From: Allobaculum sp. Allo2
GTDB lineage: Bacteria; Bacillota_I; Bacilli_A; Erysipelotrichales; Erysipelotrichaceae
DNA: 64,000 bases
Direction: 5' to 3'
Assembly: GCF_022701175.1 (NCBI RefSeq)
Contig: NZ_CP078088.1
Span: 2,232,001-2,296,000 of the forward strand
Shown here: positions 20,376 to 30,869 of the stretch, one piece after another
Numbering within the stretch: position 1 is the stretch's first letter
Layout: every line of letters begins with the position of its first letter
Made by a program: the position numbers and the translations under genes
The notes under the pieces: model-generated
Databases searched by the model: none
Told to the model about the DNA's origin: nothing
Seen by the model: only the letters and a program-made list of their open reading frames with translations

Positions 20376-21863
20376 TCATTCCAGGCTGGAAAAGTCATCG
20401 GATAGTTTCCACAAAAACGAATTGTTTTTCTCATCTTCCTGGCGATCGGTTTCCAGAGCGGAATTCGTAACCAGAGGAAAATCGAAAAGAGATCCTCTTT
20501 CTGAATTTCCTCTATGGAAGCAGCATCGTCTGAATCTGCGCTTTGCCAGTGCAAATACAGTTTCCAGAGATCCGGGGCGCGTTTGGCCAGAGCGTTCTGC
20601 ATCGTTTCGTTTAAAGAAAGGGTCTGTCCGTTCTGCCGTTTTCCAATCAGCATGTACACGAGCGAACGCGCACACTCTCCGCTCATCTGTTCAGGAGTTT
20701 CGATCTCTGCCAGAAGGCGTTCGAGCCGATCTGGAGCGACCGCATCCGGCGTAAGGGCGACCATCTGCGCCATAAGCTCAAGCGGTTCCTGCCATCCGCT
20801 CTGGTCTGGGAGTTCTTCGAGCAGATCGTCCAGCTGCTTCTGCGGGATCAGGCCATACACTAAAAGCTCCAGCATCGCCTTTGAAAAGCGGATCGAATAG
20901 TTCGTATCGTCTGGCAGATGATCCATACAGAAGCCGGCCAGACTGCGATGTTCTTCGCGCAAAGCCGCTTTGGCCGCCACACTCCACTCCGCCGGGCTCA
21001 GTTTGCGCTGCGGGTTTTCTTCCAGAAGTCTGGCATACTGGGCGCACAAAACCGAGGCTTCGGGAAGTCCGTTCGACGAGTCGAGCGCATACGCCAGCCG
21101 CTCATTTTCGCCTGCCTGGGAAGACATTCCAATCGGCAGCACGAGCATCAATACCGAACAGCACGCGACCAGAAAAAGGGACAGGATCAGCAGCGCGCTT
21201 TTCTTTCGCGATTTCTTAACGGCCTTTTCATGGCCTTCAACGACGAGAATCGCCGTCTCGGATCGGTACTCAGTGCTGTCCACGCAATGAGCGAAGGTCC
21301 AAACATATGCAGATACAGACGGCCCAACCCGATCTGATCCGCTCGCTCATCCATGCGTGCACCGTCCGCGCCTTCAGGCGGCAGCGCGTCTTTATTGACG
21401 AAGACCGGACGCGTGCTCCCGATCGGCAGACAGGCATTGAAATCGATCAGTACGGCATGTCCGTTGTGGACCAGGACGTTGTCGCCTTTCAAATCGAGAT
21501 ACAGATATCCGGCCTGATGCACCTGTTCGATCAGCGCAAGAATTTGAAGGAAGATTTCTTTTTCGCCTTTCGCGAGGGGCGTTCGTGCAGCCATTCCTCT
21601 AACGAACAGCCCTCAAACCAGGTTTCCACCAGCGTGTGGGCATACAAATCGGATCCATACTCCACTAAAGAAGGAGTCCACATCGAATCGAGCTTTTCCA
21701 GAACGTCTTTTTCCCGTCGCAAAGCGTCCAGAACAACGGAGGGCGCATCGATCGGAACGCTTTTGCGCACGGCTTTCTTTTGGGAGAGCGGATGCATTAC
21801 CAGATCGGTCTGGCCATGCGGCGTCTGCTTGAGCGTTTCGATCCAGATCCAGGATTCACTCAT
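20376..21863 (-). CDS. EssB/YukC-like transmembrane kinase
   Basis: About 496 residues: a cytosolic protein-kinase-like domain (1-220), one TM (SALLILSLFLVACCSVLMLVLPIGM) and an extracytoplasmic helical domain. This is the EssB/YukC layout, a core T7SS component. EssB is usually a pseudokinase, yet here the catalytic positions look present: Lys in AVRKS, Glu in RREKDVL, YLDLKGDN for the catalytic loop and LIDFNAC for the DFG region. The Gly-rich loop is not obvious. Frame breaks near residues 100 and 212 (A4 in SLKAMKKAVKK) and a T4 near the C-terminus are repaired by single bases. It overlaps the upstream FHA gene by 8 bases. Confidence 0.75.
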
Positions 21864-23428
21864 GGAAAATCACCGTCCGGCTGCCCAGCCGAATTTCCAT
21901 TCCGTCATGAAGGCGCATTTTCCGAATGACCCGCTTTCCGTTCAGCCATGTGCCATTGGTCGATTTCAGATCCTGGATGTACCACTTTCCCTGCGTATGC
22001 GTCAGCCGGGCATGGGTCAGTGAAATCGTGGGATCGATCAGAACGAGGGGACAGTCTGCCCGACGGCCAACAACAATGTCCGCTCCCTCCAGGTCCAGCC
22101 GCTTCCTTCCAGATCCAGAAACGCAGGGCACGCCAGTTCTTCCAGCAAAACCGTCGGATTCGCAGGCACTGCTCCTTTTCTGGATTTGGAAGTCGAAGAA
22201 TTTCTTTTGGCGTCATGCTGCGTTCTGGTTTCTGATCCTGCACAGCAGATTCGGATACCTGTTCTTCTCGTTTTGACAGATCGGGCTGGGATGAAGGATT
22301 GAATGCCCCGAATCGGGCCAGAGCGGACGAGGGGCAAGCGGGCTCTCATGCGGGCTGCCGTAAGGCGTAAGAAGCGGTTCTTCGCGCACCGAAAGGGCGG
22401 AAGGTTCTTCAAGACCGTAAAGCGAAACCGAACCGCCAAAAGGCGTGTTGCTTTCTGGAACGCTGTGAGATATCGGATCGTCTTTTCTCGTTTTCCTTGC
22501 TTTCTTCCGTTTTTCTGTTTTCTTCGGATTGGAATCATCGGTTCCTTGCGGATTTGGTTCAAGCTTGAGAAGATGCGCTTTCTCTTTGAAGACGTGTCGG
22601 AAAAAGGATCGAATGGCAATCCTTCGCTTTCTTCCCGGGAAAAATCAAGCGGGGAAAGCTTTCCGTCAAAACTTTCGGGCTTTGCCTTTTCAGCCCGGGG
22701 AAACAGAGGAGAGCACGCCGCAAAGGACGTCTTCTCTTCATTCAGAGGATCCGTATTCGTATCCTCTTCTTCCGACTCGGTCCACACCAGATCGTCCTTT
22801 TCTTCCAAACCGCTCATCCCATCGCCGCGAAGCGGATAAAGCGGTTTGGACCGGACATAAGGCGGTATGTCTTTTTCAGACAAAATCCGAACAGACGGTT
22901 TCTGGACAGAAAAAGCGTTTCAAGCTCCTGGAGAAGAGCATCCGTTTCCAGCCGGCCATTCGCCGCCAGAAACAGCAGCCCGCAGACGGCGCTCGCTTTC
23001 GGATCGAAATAGTCCAGCAGTTCCCGATACAAATGAAGCAGTTCCTCCTGCCGCTTCATCCAGGCTCGAAAATGAACCGGGGCCCGGACAAAGTAAAACG
23101 CGTCACCGCGAAGGGACAGAAAAATCGTTCGGGCGGAAAGCAGAACCGGCTGGCTTTGCATCGCCTTTAAAACCTGTTCAAGCAATCCATGCAGAAACTG
23201 ACACGCCAGTCGGGTTTCCAAATGGCTCTGCACGAGAAAATCGTGCAGAGAAATCCGCTCTTCCAGGCTGTAGTACGCGCTGCAGGAAACAGGATCGAGG
23301 CGAATTAAGGAAAGAAAGCTTTCATCCTCCTCATTTTCCATAACCCGCTCGTCATACAGTTCGCGCTCTTTGACGCGCACCTGCAGGCGATTCGGTCCAT
23401 AAACAATTTCTGTACATTCCATCAGCAT
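21856..23428 (-). CDS. DUF6382-like protein with C-terminal FHA domain
   Basis: About 525 residues. The N-terminal 200 residues (MLMECTEIVYGPNRLQV, then helical LHDFLVQSHLETRLACQFLHGLLEQV) resemble DUF6382, which often precedes FHA. A charged, low-complexity linker follows. The C-terminal FHA domain reads IVVGRRADCPLVL, SLTHARLTHTQGKWYIQDL and STNGTWLNG, with the phosphothreonine-binding Arg, Ser and Asn in place. Homopolymer breaks at T5 near residue 180 and in the linker make the linker sequence uncertain. AAAGGAG precedes the start. It is the first gene of this T7SS operon and probably binds phosphorylated partners of the kinase next door. Confidence 0.75.
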
Positions 23429-23576
23429 CTTTTCTCTCTCCTTTCCCGTGGCGTTCGTCGTGTTATACGAGCGATCGCCTACGAAAGGAAAACCGAATTG
23501 ATTTCGACGTCATGCGAGAGTCAAAAGATGGATGGAGCCGGAAGACACGGGCGAAAGAAACAGCGATAATGAGAGC

Positions 23577-24257
23577 ATGTCGCATAAAAAACGCGCTCGG
23601 ATGGACGCGGCTTACCTTCTTCTTTCTGGCTTTGGGGACTTTGCCTCCTTCTGTGTCTGTGGGCGCTTGGTCTCTGTTTATCCTGCAATCCCTGGCGGGA
23701 CAATCTGACGGGTCTGGTCTGGATCGACCATAAATGGATGAGTGCGGGCGGGTTTATTCCTTTTGCCTGCCTGTTCAACGCCTGTTTAACGGATCGCGTG
23801 TTTCGTCAGTGCGAAGAAACACGTCTGGCCCGGCTTTCCCTTTTGTTCTGGGGAATCGGCTGGATTGGCGCATGGCTTCCCTGGCAGGATGTGAGCGTAA
23901 ACCTGCTTTGGGGTCTGCTCAGCAGCCTGCACCTGTTTCTCTGTCCGCTTGCTTTTTGCGGGATTCTTCTGCTCTGGCTGTATGCGGCGCTCTCCTGGAC
24001 GAGCAGCCGGGCGCTTCGACAAGCCGCGCAGGGAATGATCGGGATAGCGGCGGGATCTCTGGCTTTGATGGCCTTCAGCCAGTCCGTCAGTCTGTATTGC
24101 GAACTCTTCTTTCTTTGCGCTTCCCTGTGTATCTGGTCTGGAAAATTCGAACATTTTCGCGGGACGCCGGCTCGTGATGTTGCTGCATCGCTTTGGCCGG
24201 TCCCTGTTTTTCGTCTACGAAAACGAAACGGACCAAAAAATCCGCATTCTCTATTGA
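23577..24257 (+). CDS. Multi-TM membrane protein, unknown
   Basis: About 228 residues, very hydrophobic and Trp/Leu-rich, with five to six TM segments (FWLWGLCLLLCLWALGLCL, ARLSLLFWGIGWIGAWL, LLWGLLSSLHLFLCPLAFCG, others). The A6 run just after the start (MSHKKTRS) needs one more A. The final segment is uncertain: the frame that ends FVYENETDQKIRILY at 24257 looks more natural than the one running to 24310. It is divergent from the FHA gene and on the opposite strand to its neighbours. No family is recognised. Confidence 0.55.
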
Positions 24258-24269
24258 TGAGAAATGCGG
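24234..24269 (-). terminator. Minus-strand terminator after NUDIX gene
   Basis: CCGCATTTCTC pairs with GAGAATGCGG across a 7-base loop on the minus strand, followed by TTTTTT. The plus-strand membrane gene stops in its loop. Confidence 0.75.
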
Positions 24270-24862
24270 ATCAGCTGGAGATTTTTCGATTTGAATTCTG
24301 GCCGTTTTAAACACAGCGATTGCGTTGAGGCGCGTTCAATCCGACAGCAGCCCAGGGCTTCAGATGTCTGCTTTCTCTTTTGGACAGGCCGATCGTCCGT
24401 TACGATGTGCAGAATTTCCGAATGATCCTGACTGAGGTAATCCTGTAAAAGGAAGGATATGCCCGGTACTGATCGAGCTGGTCGATCGGAAGCCAGTACA
24501 TATACTCACGGACGCCCTGCGAATAGCTGTGGCTGTTCAGATTCTGGCTGCCTCTGGGTTTCATCCGAAAGTAGAAGCAGATTTCGTGGCATTCCTGCTC
24601 CTGGCCAAACTGCGTATCGCAGAAAAAGCTTTCATGAATGATCGCCAGGCGATCGACTTCATACGCCACGCCGGTTTCTTCGAGCACTTCGCGGCAGACC
24701 GCTTCCTGCGCGGTTTCTCCATGCTGGACGGCGCCGCCCACGGAATAGCAGTACGGGCTTCTGGCATTGCCCGCAAAGAGCACAGCCATCCTCAATGAGG
24801 ATGGCTGCAGCGCGATAGCGAAACCATTTGTTCTTGCAGGAAAAGCCAAGATCCATTGACAT
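24251..24862 (-). CDS. NUDIX hydrolase
   Basis: A cytosolic pyrophosphohydrolase of nucleoside-diphosphate derivatives, by family. The Nudix box is complete: GGAVQHGETAQEAVCREVLEETG, with HEICFYF and YMYWLPIDQL downstream. The start MSMDLGFSC follows GGAGGA. A two-base loss near EDGAVLFAGN and a T4 break near YPSFLQDYLSQ are inferred. After that repair the frame reads EILHIVTDDR, the usual C-terminus of this subfamily, and then stays open to 24251; in the unrepaired frame the stop is at 24400. The true 3' end is therefore uncertain. The substrate is unknown. Confidence 0.82.
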
Positions 24863-24947
24863 AGAATTTCCTCCAGATTTCACTCGGACGTACGTCCTAT
24901 CGTTTTACCGGTCTTGCATGACCGTTTTTTGTATCCGGAAAGTCTGA

Positions 24948-26230
24948 TCAGGCTTCGTTTTCCTGAGACGAACTGTACTCGTCAGGCTCATCGAGCAGAT
25001 GACTCTGCTGAATTTTTGCGAGATAGTTCTGCGCGTTTTCAACGTAGTAAAGGCTGCCGCCCTGACTGATCGTCTTTTCAAAATACATTTTCGCCAGTAC
25101 GTAATCCTGCTGAACAAAAGAGATCAGCGCAATATAGTAGGCGCATTCCGCACTCTGAAGGCGGCTAGTGGACGCTTTCAGAGACATGAGAAAGTATTTC
25201 TTGCTTTCGTTGAAATCGCCGTGCATCAGATTCAGCTTATTTTCCAGCATGCTCAGCTGCGAATCCTTCATCATCATGCCCATCTGACCGCGCGGAAAAC
25301 GCATTTTCTCCACGGCGTCGATGCAGCGCTGAACGCCGGATTCGTCTTTCAGCTGGTAGTAAATGCTGCCCATGAGCAGATAGTACTGAAGCTGATCGGA
25401 GAAGCTCGGACGGCGATAGGCGATCAGAACGTCCTGCGCCAGTTCCGGCTCATCGAGATAAATCAGACAGCTTGCCATGAGCGCCCGGTTAGCCAGCTTG
25501 TAGTGGCTGCCGCGTTTTGAATAGTAGAGCAGCGCAGACATGCAGGCTTCCGGATTGCACTCCTGATACAGAAGCATGGCAATCGAGTTGAATGCCTGCA
25601 TCCGTACGCGGGACAGAAACTGCATGGCGACCATGCAGACGGTCAGCAGAAGAATCAGAATCCAGAAGTTGTCGATGAAGACTAGAGAGCATCCAATCGC
25701 AACCAGACCGAGTACAAACGCGAAACGAATCGTACGCATCGTACGGCGAACGTTTTCCCCAGTGCCTTATAGCTTTCATCCAGAGGGTGATGAATCGTGT
25801 AAATACGGACGATTTCATCATCGCCGGTAATATCGGCCTGGCGAAGGGCTTTGCTTGTCGAACGGTTGAGCGTGGCCCAGCCGTAAATCCATACGATGAT
25901 CGTAACGGGAAGACTGAGAATGCCGATCAGGACAACCCAGTCGGGCATGAACATCAGAAACATCAGAACGATGAAGATGGAACCGCTGTAATAGGCAGAA
26001 ACGACATTGGCGACCGTAATCACATTCGCCATGCCCATCAGACCGATTCCGCCGGCAAGGGAGATCAGGAGCGGCTGTTCCATGACCGTTTTCAGCACGT
26101 CAGCCGGAAGCATATCCTTCGCCATGCTCCAGAACAGTTCGCTGGAGCTGAAGAAATATGTGGTAAGAAAGCCGATCAGAAAAGCGCCGAACAATATCAG
26201 CAGCTGCCGCTTGCAGTTATATTTCCACAT
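24948..26230 (-). CDS. Membrane protein with TPR-like cytosolic domain
   Basis: About 427 residues. TM helices are visible near residues 8-28, 60-80, 85-105 and 108-135, and a pair (FVLGLVAIGCSLVF, FWILILLLTVCMVAMQFL) near 190-225. A helical-repeat domain of about 200 residues follows (YQECNPEACMSALLYYSKRG; AECAYYIALISFVQQDYVLAKMYFEKTI), resembling TPRs. The frameshift at G4 (ALGENVRRTMRTIRF) is repaired by one G, joining two halves into one protein. No family is recognised; it may be a membrane adaptor. Confidence 0.7.
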
Positions 26231-26724
26231 GAAAAAACCTCTCTAACACTCGATTCTCAAAAGAGCGAGTCCATGAGAATCTCAAATAATACCTTACACA
26301 AGTATAAAAGACGAAAACCGATCGTGTGTCTAAAATTCCCTAATGGATGATGTGAAATTGTGGTATTCATTTTATTCCGACACACCGCACCAGAAAAGCC
26401 AAGTCGATTGCCGCGACAGGCAAACACTGGATAGGAGAGCAGGAAAATACGGAACGCCTCTTTCCGATCTTTCTTGCCGCCTGTACGCACAATCATTTTT
26501 CCTGTTCCCTTTCCGGTATTCTGGACGGCTGAATCCACAGAAAAAGGGGCCAGACCCAATTGGCGATTTTCAAAATTGTCATTCGGATCCGGCACCCTGA
26601 AATTCGAACGAATTCACTGGTTGCCTGCAGACTGCCTTTGAACTGCCGCACAGCCTGACGGCTTTCCTTCCTCCCCTATGAAAAATGACTCCAGAGGGAC
26701 GAGAAAACCGATGCAGCGGACGAT
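26231..26724. other. Intergenic, no gene seen
   Basis: This stretch contains an 8-bp inverted repeat (GATTCTCA/TGAGAATC, 26252-26281) in the leader of the membrane-TPR gene, and TATTAT further upstream on the minus strand. No clear promoter, RNA gene or coding frame is visible. Confidence 0.4.
26252..26281 (-). repeat. Inverted repeat in leader
   Basis: A perfect 8-bp stem (GATTCTCA/TGAGAATC) with a 14-base loop lies just upstream of the start at 26230. It could be a small leader hairpin or an operator. Confidence 0.45.
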
Positions 26725-27322
26725 TCAGGCAATCCGAATTTTGTTAAAAACGTATAGCCTGGAAAGCAATTCAGTCGTTTTTACTTCCCTGTACGTTTTT
26801 TCAAACTCTTCTCTGGTCAGCAGATTGAACGTAACGGACAAAATCTCCTGCTTTTCGCTGCGCTCAGCTTCATAGATCACAACAAGAGCGTCTTTGGCTG
26901 CCGTTTCCAGGGTTCCCCAGAGCTGCGCCTGAAAGTAATGGTCTTCATCTTCCGGATGAATTTCCAGTTTTCCATGCTTCACCAGATACTCGATCAGATC
27001 GTTTGACGGCTCGCCGACCTGCCAGGCCTGACGGGTCTCCGGCTTCTGAAAAACGTATCTTCCCTGGCTGCGGGAATGTGATGTGCGAGGAAGAAATCCC
27101 GCGTGTTCGGATACGGATAGCCTGCGCCATCGATCTTAATGTAATCGCCGGCGCTGGCATGCTGGCCATGCGCCTGTCCTTTAGTTTCCTGCGAAAAGAC
27201 TTCAAAGCTTCCATCCGGCAGCTGGATCAGTTTTTCTCCTCAAGCAGCTGACGGATTTTTGGATGATGCTCATCGAGGGGATAAGCGAAAAGCGGGGTAT
27301 CACAGATTTTCTGGATATACAT
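26725..27322 (-). CDS. Unknown cytosolic protein, about 199 aa
   Basis: Starts MYIQKICDTPLFAYPLDE and has no TM or signal peptide. A loop-rich N-half (SAGDYIKIDGAGYPYPNTRDFFL) and a helical C-half (AAKDALVVIYEAERSEKQEILS, LTREEFEKTYREV) are visible. Two frameshifts, A5 at LEEKKLIQL and T5 at DTFFQKPET, are repaired by one base each. GGAAAGGA precedes the start. It follows the transglutaminase gene by about 100 nt with no terminator visible, so the two may share a transcript. I do not recognise the family. Confidence 0.7.
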
Positions 27323-27424
27323 GAATGCAGATTCCTTTCCTTTGCATGCTGAAGCACGGAAACTTTCAGTCTTTTTCGAAATCCATGTTATTACGAATTT
27401 GCCTGCGAATTTGCGCTTTCGTCT

Positions 27425-28591
27425 TTAGCTGGGATCGTATTGCGTATCGGTGCAGGCAGGCGCGTGATACTCGGTCGGATCATACGAGCGGCGTTTAAGC
27501 ATGAACTCATCCGAAGTAATCATGTAGTCATAATCCGCTGCGCCCGATACCGTCTGGCCGTTCTGGCTCATATAAACGGGATCCCCATACGTCGAATCGC
27601 ACTGGTAGTAATTGCCGTTGATTCGGATGACGTTCCATCCGTGGGGGCCGTTGGGAAAGACATTGCCGGTAACCATAAATGCCTGAATGCCCTGGTCCTG
27701 AAGCAGGTACGTCATCATCTGTGTATAGCCCGCACATACCGATTCCCCGTTCATCATGGAACTGATCAGATTCTGGTTATCCGGTGCGCCGGCAACATAT
27801 TCCACGTGTTCCACGACATAACTGTAGGCCGCTTTCAGACGGTCATATTCATTGGCCGGACTGCCAATTTCACTCCGAACGGTCTGCAGCTTTTGTTCGA
27901 GTTCCCTGTTCATCGCCGTCACGGCATCCAAAGCCCGGTTGTAGCGGTACGTGAAGGTGGTCTGATTCCCCATGACGGTATAGCTGCCGCCGGTATCCAC
28001 CCAGTAAATTTCCGGATGCTCGCTGAGAAGACACATATAAATATTAAAGACGTGATCGCTGTCATCCGTAACCACAGAAATATCGGGATCGAATGCGTAC
28101 AGACCCGAAAGCATATCGTTATAAATCTCCTGATCTGCAGCGCACATCAGACTGTAGTAGTAATATTCATTGCTTTTCATGAGCGGTCTGGCATTAGTCG
28201 GGTTGTCCTGAATGACCGTTCCTAAAAGATCATAGCCAGGATTCTGGGAAGAAGGGCTGGTCGGGGCACTTGCGGATGACCCGCCGTTTCCATTTCCGCC
28301 ATTGGAAGGCGCCGTTAAGCCGGATGTGCCGCCGCTTCCGCCGTTTGCGGGAAGCGCGGGAGTTCCACTGGATGCGAGCGGACTGGTAAATGTGCTGTCG
28401 TAATAACGAAAAAGATACGGCGTGGCCAGAACGGTAATGGATAATAAACAGGCAATTCCAGTTACGGCCAGGCTTTTCAAAGCCCCTTTTTTCCGTGGTA
28501 ATCGTACATTCCGGTTCTTCTCATTTTCCTGTCCTCCTCTTCTCTCTCTGCTCAGTTCTGCTTCTTCGAAAGCCTCCATGCAGAGGCTCAC
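27425..28591 (-). CDS. Membrane-anchored transglutaminase-like protein
   Basis: About 388 residues with an intact frame. It has a short cytosolic N-terminus, one TM (LAVTGIACLLSITVLATPYLF), a Gly/Ser/Pro-rich linker, and a transglutaminase-like papain-fold domain. The catalytic triad candidates are Cys in GESVCAGYTQ, His in GPHGWNVI and Asp in YQCDSTYGDP. Such proteins act outside the cell as peptidases or cross-linking-type enzymes. Start is GTG at 28591 or ATG at 28579. It is divergent in function from its neighbours and shares no overlap with them. Confidence 0.82.
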   Translation of the reverse strand: MSLCMEAFEEAELSRERRGGQENEKNRNVRLPRKKGALKSLAVTGIACLLSITVLATPYLFRYYDSTFTSPLASSGTPALPANGGSGGTSGLTAPSNGGNGNGGSSASAPTSPSSQNPGYDLLGTVIQDNPTNARPLMKSNEYYYYSLMCAADQEIYNDMLSGLYAFDPDISVVTDDSDHVFNIYMCLLSEHPEIYWVDTGGSYTVMGNQTTFTYRYNRALDAVTAMNRELEQKLQTVRSEIGSPANEYDRLKAAYSYVVEHVEYVAGAPDNQNLISSMMNGESVCAGYTQMMTYLLQDQGIQAFMVTGNVFPNGPHGWNVIRINGNYYQCDSTYGDPVYMSQNGQTVSGAADYDYMITSDEFMLKRRSYDPTEYHAPACTDTQYDPS

Positions 28592-28770
28592 TGCCCATTT
28601 GAGGAAGCGTTTGATTTTATTTTAACGAAATGCTTTTTCGACACTGTATCTTTTGAGAGCATTCTATTCAGAATGATCGTTTCTATAGAGATAGGGGTAA
28701 AAATACAGAAAATCGAAGCCGCCCTTTTCCGATCCGTGCGGCTGTGATGGACGGACGGTTTCAATAAACG

Positions 28771-28813
28771 AAAAGACGATTTTCCGAATCCGGTTCGGTA
28801 AAAATCGTCTTTT
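28771..28813. terminator. Strong terminator after inositol monophosphatase gene
   Basis: AAAAGACGATTTT and AAAATCGTCTTTT form a 13-bp stem with a 17-base loop, about 80 nt beyond the phosphatase stop on the minus strand. Confidence 0.8.
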
Positions 28814-28890
28814 CTGATTATTTTTTCAAGGATTGTCTATTCCTGCCTGTCTAAGGGCAAATGGAATTCAAAGGGCGAAAGCCTTTGTTT

Positions 28891-29659
28891 TCAGTCCTTT
28901 GTGCGGCTGTGTTCCTGGATAATTTCACAAAGGCGGGCGTTGGTCTTTCCGTTTCCGGCAATAACCGAAGTCGGTCTGGCAAACTGAAGCGGGCGTCCGT
29001 CGTAGTTGCTGGCTGCACCGCCGGCTTCGCTTAAAATCAGAGAGCCTGCCGCAATATCCCAGGGCTTAAGAACCTTTTCGAAATAGCCGTCGATGCGGCC
29101 GTCCGCGATATAGCAGAGATCGAGTGCGGAAGAGCAGATCCGGCGGACATCGATGCATTCCTTAAAGACTTTTTGGCCAGATCAAAGTTGGCGTCTGCCT
29201 GATCTTTATGCGTAGAGCCGGCTCCAAATTCGACCAGCGCATCCTTAAGTTCCCGATTGCTCACATGCAGGCGCTTGGATCCGTTGAGCCAGGCTCCTTT
29301 TCCCTTTTCTGCCGTAAAGCATTCGTCGGTAAACGGGTTGTAGACGACGCCGAACACAATCTCGCCGTTCTGATACAGACCTAAGGAGACCGAACTCATA
29401 TTGAACCCGTAAACGAGGTTGGTCGTTCCATCAATCGGATCAAGAATCCAGCAGGGATCTGAAAGACTTCCTTCTTCTTCTTCCGAAAAGAAGCCGGCTT
29501 CCGGTGCCATTTCTTTCAGTTTTTCTTCAGAAACTCGCTGATCGAAAGATCAACCTGCGTGACAAAATCCGCTTCCCCTTTCATTGCGATCTGCAGATGA
29601 TCCTGGTGCGCAAATTTTCCAGCTTCCTTAACTGCGTCGATAATTTTTGAATAGTCCAT
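28891..29659 (-). CDS. Inositol monophosphatase family protein
   Basis: A Mg-dependent, Li-sensitive phosphatase family (SuhB/CysQ-like), cytosolic, about 256 residues. Metal-binding motifs are WILDPIDGTTNLVYG and WDIAAGSLILSEAGG; the FSEEEE acidic loop carries the first metal Glu. Frameshifts near residue 45 (SISEFLEEKLKEM) and near residue 160 (LAKKVFKECIDVRR) are repaired by one base each. A strong GGGAGGA site overlaps the end of the previous gene. The exact substrate is not predictable. The terminator at 28771 ends the operon. Confidence 0.9.
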
Positions 29660-29673
29660 CTCTTGATCCTCCC

Positions 29674-30766
29674 TCAGAATTCGGCAGTTCCATCGTCCGC
29701 CCGATTCAGCATAAGCACATCGTGGTGGTATTTCTTTAAAAACTCGATCCGTTCCGTTTCCGTTTCAAAAACGAAAATACGGCCGGTTTTATAGTTGCTT
29801 TTGGATGATGATAGTCCGCCGCGTCCTGAAATGTCCCGCGGATGAAAATCGGGCGGTTTCCAGATTCTTTATCCAGAATGGTAAATCGATGAATTCCATC
29901 TTTTTCCCTGGTTCGATCTCCATGTCCCCGAAAACGCCTTTGGTGGATTTTGAAGCCGAAAAGATTCCGACCAGTTCCCGGTCCTGACAAAGATACGTTC
30001 CCTGCCACCGGGTAATATCCCACTGGCTGAGTTCAATCGTTCCATCCGCTGGGTTATAGCTTACCTTATGATTTTCCGCATTGGCAATGATCTCTCCCGG
30101 CTGCTCCCTCGTAAAAAGTAACCGTTCCCAGTCGGAGATATCCCTTCGCCACTTCGCTCATATGGACCTGATAGTAAGGGCGTCCAAATTCAAGCTCATA
30201 ATAACTGTCCACAGGCATTCCCCGGATCCAGCCGCTCACCTGACTGGTATTGCGATTGACAAAGTTGCGGCAGCTTCGGATCAGCTTGTACGGATCGGTT
30301 GCCGGCACAGGCGAATGAATGGAACAGACGAACTTCAGCTGATCGCGGATATCGTTCACGGACTGGTGAGGATCGAGAGCCTGAAGTTCTTCAACCGGCA
30401 TGTCCGCGTTTTGCAAATACAGATCTCTGGCCCGCACCAGCTCCGGTGTCAGGCCTACCCAGACTTTAATGCCCTTGTTTGTGGACGTTTTAACGGTCTG
30501 GCAGTATTCGTATTCTTTCTGGGTCCAGCTTTTTCCTGTATCGTCGCGGGATCCATACCGCAGCGAAAGAATCATGAGAAAAAGTCGGAACTCTCAATCA
30601 TTCTCCGGATATCCGCAAAGCCCTCATCCGCATCCACCGCAAAATGTTCCATCGCAAACGGGAATACGCTGTAGTCAATCAGTTCATCGAGAATGCTTTT
30701 GCGAATATCTTCAAGATCGCTGGTGGAAGACAGAAAGGCTGTATAGATCGACTCGCGGTTATTCAT
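29674..30766 (-). CDS. DUF4062-like (TIR-fold-like) protein
   Basis: About 365 residues. The N-terminus is DUF4062-like: YTAFLSSTSDLEDIRKSI, FPFAMEHF and MIESSDFFLMILSLRYGS, which matches the FxSST...GME.F pattern. This domain is related to TIR-like folds and is common in NTPase-linked conflict proteins. The C-terminal half is unrecognised, with beta strands such as RWQGTYLCQDRELVGIFSAS. Four single-base homopolymer repairs are needed (T5 at SSDFFL, G3 at AAGEII, A5 at PGKKDG, A4 at HHPKSN). The start MNNRESIYT follows GGAGG at 7 nt. It precedes the phosphatase gene directly. Confidence 0.7.
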
Positions 30767-30869
30767 GCTCATCCCTCCTTTTCTGTAACGGGTAAAGAGA
30801 AGCTGTCCCTTTCTGGAAACGCAGCTCCTGTTCCCGTTTTTCTTCAATAAAGCCGCATCGATGATTTTT

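Noticed and set aside
26257..26595. Minus-strand open frame of 112 codons
   Set aside because: No ribosome site, no domain and low-confidence composition; kept as intergenic.
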